Below, one piece after another: positions 56,256 through 64,000 of a DNA stretch of 64,000 bases (within the stretch, counting starts at the first letter, position 1; each line of letters begins with the position of its first letter). Under the pieces are notes generated by a model. That model saw nothing but the letters and a program-made list of their open reading frames with translations, did not search any database and had not been told where the DNA came from. Source of the stretch: Phoenix dactylifera (taxonomy: Eukaryota > Streptophyta > Magnoliopsida > Arecales > Arecaceae); NCBI RefSeq assembly GCF_009389715.1, contig NC_052401.1, positions 3,941,530 through 4,005,529 on the forward strand, given 5' to 3'. A program made the translations under genes and the position numbers.

Positions 56256-56849
56256 AAATAACATAACAAATATTTTACAAATATATATATTTAAATATTA
56301 ATTCAAAAAAATATTCATGCAAAATTTAATATTTAAAGAAATATTTATGAATAAAAATAATAGGATTAGAAGGCAAATATCAAGCTCGATAGTTTAGCCA
56401 ACATCATACTGCACCGGTAGCGATGAATGGAACAGAAGGCAGCTTGCAGGTCAAATATTTATACGCAAAACAGCAAATTCAGAGAACAAGCTGTCACTAA
56501 ATGCAGCTCAGCAGAGACCAAAAGTTTCCAATGCAGCCGAGCCTGTTTACAGCTGAAAACAGACTATGATGGAATTGTCGTCATTATAGCATGGCTTCGG
56601 GAATTCCCTACACTCAAATATTTAAGTCAAGGCCAAAGACTGCTAAATTTTAGAGCCCTACACAGTACCCAGCAGAGGAAATAACACAACAAAATTGATA
56701 AATATACCAATATGAACAATGAGCAAACCTTGTTTAATGTTGACTGCTAAAAACACCTTTACATTAGTCTTTGTTCACCACAAAACTGATATCATTTGGC
56801 CAAAAAAAAAAAAAAGGCGAAGAGAAGTAAGAAAACTGGCAGATGGTTT
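55458..56849. other. Intergenic: cytochrome c promoter to the 3' end of the seven-TM gene
   Basis: Upstream promoter sequence to about 55850, then an AT-rich stretch with a TA microsatellite. A near-repeat around it (TAATATTTAAA / ATTTAAATATT words at 55900-56040 and 56270-56350, each followed by ..GAAAAA..ATA.GATTA.AGAAGGC, then ..CAGCTC / CAAGCTCGATAGTT.AGCCAA) suggests an old duplication of about 300 bp. No gene. Confidence 0.5.
56221..56252. repeat. (TA)n microsatellite
   Basis: About 16 TA units. Confidence 0.95.
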
Positions 56850-56963
56850 TTAGTGTGAAGGAACTTCTCTAAGTGGAACCGTGGGCCTGCCAGGGAATGG
56901 GGGAGATCGAGAAAGTGAACCAATGTGGAGGGAAAATCACCAATGCTTTCTGTTTGTGGGGAT
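56850..56963 (-). pseudogene. Frameshifted C-terminal tail of the seven-TM gene
   Basis: Sequence after the TGA at 56966-56964 still looks coding but in changing frames. A segment in a second frame reads TMVKDESPQTESI (56990-56945, overlapping the present end). The original frame then resumes as GSLSRSPPFPGRPTVPLREV and closes at TAA 56852-56850. I read it as the former tail broken by two compensating indels. Confidence 0.5.
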
Positions 56964-58016
56964 TCATCCTTGACCATTGTGGGAAAAAGATACGGAGCCA
57001 CGCTTGGTAGATGCGTCAGAGTTCCTGCTTGTGTCTTGATAGCCATGGTTATTAACGAGAGAGACACCATCATAGTAGTAGTCATCATACGGCATTCCTT
57101 CAATTTCTATGTGTCCTATGTCTCTCAGTGCCAAGGAATCTGCCACAGGGAAATATACTAGTATACATATCCCCACCATGGTACAAAATAACAGCATGAG
57201 GAAGGCCAGGAACACAATGGCCTCATAGACCAAATTGCCTGGGTGAGGGAGGACAGAGAATCCAAGGAGCAGCACCCTTAATGGAAGGAAGAGGATGACT
57301 GAAGATATCAGCACATAAACTCTCCGTCGCAATCCCTTGTTGATCACCAAAGAAAACAACCGGGTTCCCACATATGCGACACAGCTGATCAGGAGCGCAT
57401 AAAAAATCCCAAGAACTATAGTGCTCAGCAAGGGATAGGTGCATACACTGCTGTCATTGGTCAAAGTATAGGTGCATGAGAAGAACTTTGACATCTTTGT
57501 TCTCTTGCCACTCTTTTCGTTATTGAACTTGGGTCCAACTAAAATGAGGACGAATTGCATGATGAATATCGGAAGACAAGAAAGGACGACATAGCTCATG
57601 GTCCGTCTGTTCCATCGTTGACTCAGCGCGTCTGACTCCCTCTTCTGCAATGCAGCATAGAGAAGGAATGCAAGCATGAGAAAAATACTTGGTTCTGCAA
57701 ACCCTAGATTCGAGAGGACATAGAACTTGCAGACATTCTTCTCCCATAATTGGCTGGAAAAAGGTCTTCCTTTTTCTTTCAGAAAAGTAAGCCTAACAAT
57801 CTCTCCAAAGCCCCACCAAATTGCGACTAGAATCAATGCAATGCGTGTAATCCAAGGCCCATTAAAGTACTTGAGCTGGGGAAAGCTTCTTCGGTGGATC
57901 TGTAGCTGGAAATAGAAAGAACGGTAGATGCAAATCAGACCCAGAATAGCACTTAGAGAGACGAGTGATATGGTCACCGCACCGAATGCATCGGCGGCGA
58001 TTCTGGTCAGGGGCAT
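56964..58016 (-). CDS. Seven-transmembrane plant protein of unknown function
   Basis: Single coding exon, 350 aa, minus strand. I chose the ATG at 58016 (MPLTRIAADAFGA), because upstream in-frame sequence has only a GTG and the first TM starts about eight residues later. Seven hydrophobic segments lie at roughly residues 9-34, 55-76, 106-123, 138-159, 197-223, 235-258 and 266-295. They are separated by short loops (basic RSFYFQLQIHRRS; RWNRRT; NKGLRRR). The tail is cytosolic and acidic (IEIEGMPYDDYYYD, then DASTKRGS). It resembles an uncharacterised plant family of about 400 residues; I do not know a function and do not claim GPCR activity. The tail appears cut short by a one-base shift (see findings). 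A 5' leader exon near 59.6-60 kb is likely. Confidence 0.85.
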   Translation of the reverse strand: MPLTRIAADAFGAVTISLVSLSAILGLICIYRSFYFQLQIHRRSFPQLKYFNGPWITRIALILVAIWWGFGEIVRLTFLKEKGRPFSSQLWEKNVCKFYVLSNLGFAEPSIFLMLAFLLYAALQKRESDALSQRWNRRTMSYVVLSCLPIFIMQFVLILVGPKFNNEKSGKRTKMSKFFSCTYTLTNDSSVCTYPLLSTIVLGIFYALLISCVAYVGTRLFSLVINKGLRRRVYVLISSVILFLPLRVLLLGFSVLPHPGNLVYEAIVFLAFLMLLFCTMVGICILVYFPVADSLALRDIGHIEIEGMPYDDYYYDGVSLVNNHGYQDTSRNSDASTKRGSVSFSHNGQG

Positions 58017-58129
58017 CACCCAAAACACAGATTCCACGCATGCTCTCTGCCAGCAAGGATACCAAAATGGCCCACAGGTACCAGTAAATCAGCCACTTCC
58101 TCAAAAATGCAGAGCAGAAATTTTGGCAT
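58016..58129 (-). promoter_or_regulatory. uORF whose stop overlaps the start codon of the seven-TM gene
   Basis: ATG at 58129 opens 37 codons (MPKFLLCIFEEVADLL...) and ends at TGA 58018-58016, sharing its A with the main ATG as TGATG. This layout permits termination-reinitiation. A second upstream ATG (58045, in the other frame) overlaps the main ORF. The region also has shorter uORFs (for example from the ATG at 58213). Confidence 0.6.
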
Positions 58130-58213
58130 CAAGCACAGCTACCGTTCTCATGTGCAACAATCTAACTTCATCCTTGAGATTATGCTTCAGATTGTCGAAC
58201 CACCCAGAACCAT
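58017..58213 (-). other. Probable 5'-UTR part of the seven-TM gene
   Basis: A possible acceptor GGATTATAG ends at 58214; the sequence from 58213 to the ATG would be leader. Based on the splice-site look only. Confidence 0.35.
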
Positions 58214-59634
58214 CTATAATCCAAAAGAATAATTGTTTACTGCTTCGTATAATTCAAACTTCAAAATAATACTTGTTAATGGACATGCATGCAGTAAATT
58301 TCTTCTGCTTTTGACACTTAGCAGAAACATTAGACAACAGAATATGAAAAGTCACAGAAGCCACAATTTAAAAGAAGACCAAACAAGAAATGCTGCTTTC
58401 GTTAATCAAAAAATCTTCTATATTGAAAAAGAAAAGAGCAATTGTTAACAGATCAACAACTCCAATATACTCCGGGGGCTACATTCTTTTGCACTTATCT
58501 TCAATGTAGCATATATTCCAATAACATTAATTTAAAAGCTACCCGAAAGGCAACACTACTAGAACAACACTGTAGCGATCTTTGATTACACTATACTTTC
58601 CATAAAATTTTCATTTTTTTTTTATGAACAGCGCATGCATTTACAGTGTGAGAGCCATCATATAAAAATGCACATTAAACATATCCATGCAGGAGGATGG
58701 ACAGCCTATTTGTTTTAGTTAACCAGGAATGCCAGGAATGTCCCAATCCCTCACGATAATTAAAGTCAACCTCAAAAATCGTCTTGGCAATTAACTTAAC
58801 AATTATAAAGCTATGTCTACGAGCTATGTAAACATAATAATTTGCTCAAATTAAGCAAGTGAAAACATTCTCACGGGAACAAAATACGCTGCTGTTTAAA
58901 TTCCTTATTATATCGCTGTTCTTATTTTACATTTAATAGCAATACAAGAAATGGCTCTTCCACTCTGAGAAGTCACTGAAGGAGAGAACAATAAGAGTGC
59001 TACAAGTTTTATTTCAAAACGTCCCTGGTGCAGCATCAAATTCATCAACTACTTTTCGTGCTAAGGAAACTTTTAACCCGGCAACAGACGATGATTAAGA
59101 CATCGGAAGCTTTTTATTACTCAATATAGAAATAAAGGACGAAGAAAATCCGATATTAGATACTGTTTGCGTTGGCAAGAACCTCTTGAAACTTTAAAAA
59201 TCAAAAGTTTGGCTGCAATTCTATACCATCCACAGTTCCATTACCATATCTGAAATCTTTTAGGTCAAAGCAAACTACATTTAAATCGCCACCATCAAAA
59301 AAGCTACTCCATTGACTCAGGCAAATAAATAAGTACTAACTACAGCAATAAACAAAAAAAATCTAAGCACAAAAGGAATCATTTTTATGTTTGAACAGAC
59401 GCAAGAATAGCTAAAAAGCCCCTTCTACAACAATACACCATTACCAAAAAAAAAAACAAAGCCACAAAACCATACAAATATCTGCTCTACACAAACCATA
59501 AAGATACCACATCCAACAAAAAAAAAACGAAAGCCTAGCAAAATAAGCATATTTCCTACCATTTTATAAGAATCAAATACCGAAATTCACCCAAAAATAT
59601 ATAAAAATAGAAACAGAAGGAGAAGCACGAGTAC
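58214..59634 (-). other. Probable leader intron of the seven-TM gene (1.4 kb)
   Basis: Between CTCGAG|GTACTC (59634) and GGATTATAG| (58214). AT-rich, with no coding signal on either strand. Confidence 0.4.
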
Positions 59635-60005
59635 CTCGAGCAAGATCACAAGCATGCCATGAAATATACGACGCGGAGTGATGTTATCGAAAAGAAAGCC
59701 CTAATCTCGAGCATTACGAGAGATATACTGGATCAAATCCCGCGATGCCGGCCTCGAACGCGAGCTCTCGAGCCGCTGAATCCGGATTCGAGAAGAGCCG
59801 AAGGAGATCAGGGAGCTCTCGTCGTCGTAGATCGAAACCCTAGCGACGGAGATGAGCGAGGAGAGAGAAAATCGCAGCGGACAGGGTCCGAAGGAAACAA
59901 AGAAAAGGCGTGGGCTGGGGGTTGCGGTGGGGATGGCTGGGTTGCTGACAGCCTGTCACCAGCTGTCCTCGGGTTCGGTAACCGGGACGGAGGTTCGGAA
60001 TTCAA
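59635..60005 (-). other. Probable GC-rich 5' leader exon of the seven-TM gene
   Basis: A sharp GC-rich island with leader-type sequence (CGCTAGGGTTTCGATC on the minus strand) ending at a donor. It has a 22-codon uORF (ATG 59714 to TGA 59646). The plus-strand frames here are shadows. The 5' end is not defined. Confidence 0.45.
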
Positions 60006-60142
60006 CCAAGCCTAGGTGGCCTCCCGCTCTTTTATTCCTCGCTCGTACCCTGCTATAAACTAACGGTTGTTATAACGCTGACGGCCGGTTTTGACAGGGA
60101 CCGTTGTACTCTATATAAACATACATATACACACACAAATAC

Positions 60143-60153
<11 letters not shown>

Positions 60154-60181
<28 letters not shown>
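60154..60181. repeat. (CATA)n-(TA)n microsatellite
   Basis: Preceded by four CATA units from about 60138. Confidence 0.9.
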
Positions 60182-63100
60182 AATTTTTATCATGACAAGG
60201 TTTGTATTTTTTTTCATACCATTGTAGATCCTATGAGAATAATGCATGAGGGGTACTCATCAGATACTATATTTTTCTACTAAATTTTTTTTGAAAAGTT
60301 AGTATGATGGAAAGTATTGACTTTTGCTGATACTTTTCAATTAACATATGCTAAAAGGTTATTGTTGTCGTATATATTAACTCAAATTGCTTGCATGATA
60401 AATAAATTTGTTTAAAATAAGAATATTAATTTATCCTTGATACTTCTTAAGAGGTTATGATTTATTAATTTTATTAAAAACTTTTCGAGGAACATAATAT
60501 ATTTTGAGAAATTGCATGTTTTCACGCAATATATAAGAGGCATCAAAAGGTTACACTTACTATATATGTCGCTACTCAAACTATTTCTATGATGCACAAA
60601 ACGTTAAGATGTTGATTTAAATAAAAATATAAATTTTTTCATTGATAATTCTCAAAATATTATACTTTAAAACCTTGTTTGGAAAAAAAATATTTTGTTG
60701 TACTAAAATAACAAATTAAGAAACTCATTTGATCCAACATTTTTGCTGTACAAAATAATTCTCAAATTCATAAAAAATAAATGAAATATAGTACATTTTG
60801 ATTTTTATGGCTCTTTTGTAGTATCATAGATAGTTGCAATCATTATGGTTATCTAATTTATTTTCTGATACATGAGATATTTAGATGGTACATAAAGAAA
60901 AATATATAAATTTTATCTTTAATAGTATTAGAACATTAATTTTTGAGTCCTTTTGAAAAAAATGAGATAATATTTTTATAAAAAAAATAAGGATTAGATT
61001 TTATTTTTAAATAAATTCAGTCTATTTGTATCCTTCAACTCCTTCATATTTATATTCTAATTTTTGTAAAAATAATAATATTAGAGATATGCGGAGGCTT
61101 AAACGCTCCTTTTAAGTAAGAGAAAGCATTTGCTTTTGGTTAAAATAATAATGATAGTATTTTTATGCTAAATAACATTGCTTTTTGTCTATAATCGACT
61201 TTTATTTTTTTTATTTGTCATTCTAAATCCAAATAGTCTTCGACCCCTGCATTTTTTTTGTGTTCATACAGATTTATGGCCGTTACAAGCTATAACGGTC
61301 AATAATGGTTTCAGTTGAGTCCGTTACGACACGGTAACGGTTTCATCTCATACCTAGGCTTGGAGTCGTCCGAGACAGGGGCATGCATATTGACCGTTTT
61401 ACCCCTGCAGGAGGGATTCTAAGGGCAATGGTAGCTTTGTACATATGCTAAATCATGCGGGCAATTTAGTAATTTAAGGTTACGAATAGCCTCATTTTCG
61501 TCGTACGTGGGTCATCGTGGGCGAGTTGTAGGCTGGGAAGCGAAGACTACCGTTGGAGATAACAGCTATTTTTCTGGATATTTAGGTAGATTTTTTAAAA
61601 TAAATTTAAAAATCTCTATGAAATTAGAGATAATTATACTTATATTTAACAATTTAAAAGTTCCATATTTATCCTAAAAAAAATATTTTATCCAACATTT
61701 TAAACTATAACTTAACAAAATATTAATCATACTATTATTTCTAAATAGAACATAAATATTGTATCAACAAAAATTTTAAAAATAATCAAAATAATTTTAA
61801 GCGACATAATAATCATCTAAAAATATAAGAATATATAAATATATATATTATTTAATGAATTTTCATATTATATAAACAGGTTCATAAATAATGTTAATTT
61901 AATTATATTTAAAAAAATATTGATTGTATATATAATAAATATAGTTCTTAATAAGGTTTTTGTAATTTAATTTAATTGTTTTATTGAGCTGTGTGTGGAC
62001 CATCAAATGGAATGTGCCAGCTCATGGTAAAATCTTCTGGCGCTGCGTCGGTATTTGTATTTAAATATTGTCTTCGCTGGAATACGGAGGATGAAGGGTA
62101 TTTGGGAATCATAAAATGATAGCCAATAAAAGAGATCTACTCATACTACGTGGGCAGAGTCCATTAGTTTTGAGGGGGAGGTTAACCATTCAAAAAATTG
62201 CTTTATTTAAAATGGAAAGGAAAGTAGATATTACGATGGATGAATGCGAGCTCACAAATAGTTTAGTTTATTTAAATCCATAATATGTTTGTTGAGTGAA
62301 TTATTTACGAGTATCTTACCGTTTCTAGTAAATTTATTTTTGTTATCCTGCCTTTGCTAGAGAGAGATGGTGGAAGAGAGGCGGAAAAAAAAAAAAGAAT
62401 TACATCAAAAAGTGTAAAGCTAAACCAATATGGAAACAAATAAATAGCTCCCAATCATAGATAATGCTTTAAACTCTTGATGGCGGGGAATTATGTCATT
62501 AAGGATATTAAACAACTCCTAGTTTGATTCTTTAGGGTTATTTATATATATATTTTGCTAATTTAATTAATTTTTTAAATTCAAAATCATATTTTTCTCA
62601 CTCAACCTTAATATTTGTGCAAATGTTTTTATCATGCAAGTTTTTTGGACCATCTTCAAGTATTTTATCATTTGATTGTTTAGTTGATTTATTTTTTTAT
62701 CACACTTTTATATAGGGGGAGGAGATAGAGGAGAGAAATCAAAAGGAAGCGCAATGATAAACCAACATGAAAACAATTAACAACACCTCAAGAAATAAGG
62801 TAAATAATCAAAAGCTAACTAAATTTGTCTAGGACACTGATATATTTTTTGCTACTTTAGCATTATCTCTCTCTCTCGCTCTCTGTTTCCTTTTTTTTTT
62901 TTGTTGCAAGTGTGAGATTAATTTACATTCCCACTTTAAACCCACCATACATTGAAGTGCTTTGTCAAGCAAGCTTTAGGATCATTATCAAGCAACAACT
63001 TCACCTTATTTTGGCACTATTTGAAGTACAAATCAGTTGAACACATGCATTTCTCATGTACTGACAAAATGATAGATAAAAGAATTGAGTCTTGCATGTT

Positions 63101-63300
63101 CAATTATCAAAAAAAAAGAAAAGAAAAATTGCATATGCATTTAATTTGAGAGTTACCAATGATATATGTCAAAAAGTTTGTGGAGGTGATAGTATGTGTT
63201 TGGATGAAAATTGTTAATAGGTCATGCAGAAGAGCTCAAGGCATTTTTCGAAAATGGGATAGAGGATCAAGGTAAGGCAATTATCTTTGGGATAATTGTT
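60182..63300. other. AT-rich intergenic DNA
   Basis: No coding signal. A CCGTTA/TAACGG-rich patch at 61270-61345 resembles words at 60060-60112 and may be an old element. A CT tract lies at about 62868-62886. Confidence 0.6.
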
Positions 63301-63304
63301 AAAT

Positions 63305-63830
63305 GAGCCTTTTTGAGGCTTGGACATCAATGAGTTAAAACCCTTATAATCAAGTAATGATTCCATAGGTCCCTTAGAACCAAGAATCCCAGACTCAACG
63401 TATAATAGGAAAGCATATATGGATCGGATTGACTCAAGCAACCTAATTGTCCAATCCAGCATAGTTTGACTAGCTTTTGACTTGTTTGGGTCGACCATTT
63501 TAAAGGTGCTTAGAAAATATTTACTACTTTACACATTTGACCATAATTCACTCTCAACCAGGTTAACATATGAGCCTTTTTGAGGGATGGACCACTGATT
63601 CCCTACAGTTCGGTTAAAACTAGGAATAATCAGCCAATGGTTTCATAGATCCTTTAGAACTGGGAATTCTAGGCTCAACTCATGATCTGTTAAGTGTTGG
63701 GTCAGTCTTGAACATGAAAATTTCAGAAACTTGTGTGATCCATTGACAACCCAAATGCTCGACTTTGAACTCTGTTTTTACTTGTTTGGATGAACCACTT
63801 TAAAGAGGTGCTGAAAAATTAAAACAGAAA
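63305..63830. repeat. Degenerate tandem duplication (~267-300 bp units)
   Basis: GAGCCTTTTTGAGG at 63305 recurs at 63572. The order of matching blocks is the same in both: ..CATAG(G/A)TCC.TTAGAAC, then GACTTGTTTGG / TTACTTGTTTGG at 63479 and 63779, then AC.(A/T)TTTAAAG..GTGCT.A.AAA. Units have drifted by indels. The minus-strand frame at 63498-63214 lies over the first unit and is probably not a gene. Confidence 0.7.
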
Positions 63831-64000
63831 CAATATTATTGCTCTATTCTTTCGAATTAGGGTTTGATCCAGACCGTATTAGAAACTTGCCATTCAAGTT
63901 CCAATTTATTGACATCCTTACTTACTTATAAGGTATATTTGGTAGGAGACATTAATGTAACTATTTTTTTGACAAAAATAAGTTACGATATTTTATTATC

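Noticed and set aside
57862-58104. Alternative N-terminal frame of the seven-TM gene (LRKWLIYWYLWAILVSLL)
   Set aside because: Signal-like in appearance but out of frame with the seven-TM body, and no splice site joins them; the ATG at 58016 gives a family-like start.

Overview
The window looks like nuclear DNA from a flowering plant, probably a monocot with large introns; a palm is my guess, not something the sequence proves. The evidence is AT-rich, TE-littered DNA, GT-AG introns up to about 6 kb, telo-boxes (AAACCCTA) in leaders, and proteins that read as plant members of their families. Most long open frames are not genes. I rebuilt the genes by finding exons whose splice sites keep the frame.

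Layout. (1) 2464-6398, minus: a two-exon gene for a single-pass membrane protein (DUF6821-like, 305 aa) with possible ATG8-binding motifs at both ends. (2) 9534-21552, plus: an eight-exon KH-domain RNA-binding protein of the far-upstream-element-binding-protein type (768 aa), with a TAG inside what looks like a longer conserved reading frame. (3) 21685-25500: intergenic, with a decayed LINE 3' half (reverse-transcriptase C-terminus, zf-RVT, RNase H). (4) 25704-50029, plus: a 13-exon, 24-kb gene for protein phosphatase methylesterase 1 (341 aa; 1.03 kb coding, the rest intron). (5) 51286-55290, minus: a three-exon cytochrome c gene (113 aa), convergent with PPME1. (6) 56964-58016, minus: a single-exon seven-TM protein of unknown function, with a probable upstream leader exon near 59.6-60.0 kb, several uORFs and a frameshifted C-terminal tail. 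(7) 60.1-64.0 kb: AT-rich intergenic DNA with a degenerate tandem repeat.

The genes are ordinary housekeeping loci and do not form a pathway. The less ordinary material is in the introns and at gene ends: four small hAT-like elements (three with perfect 8-bp target duplications, one nested in a dead LINE), a 775-bp element with about 205-bp inverted arms in cytochrome c intron 1, scattered 3' ends of one LINE family, a 106-bp duplication in a gene leader, the in-frame TAG in the KH gene, and the uORF stop that overlaps the start codon of the seven-TM gene. I found no CRISPR array, rRNA, tRNA or operon.
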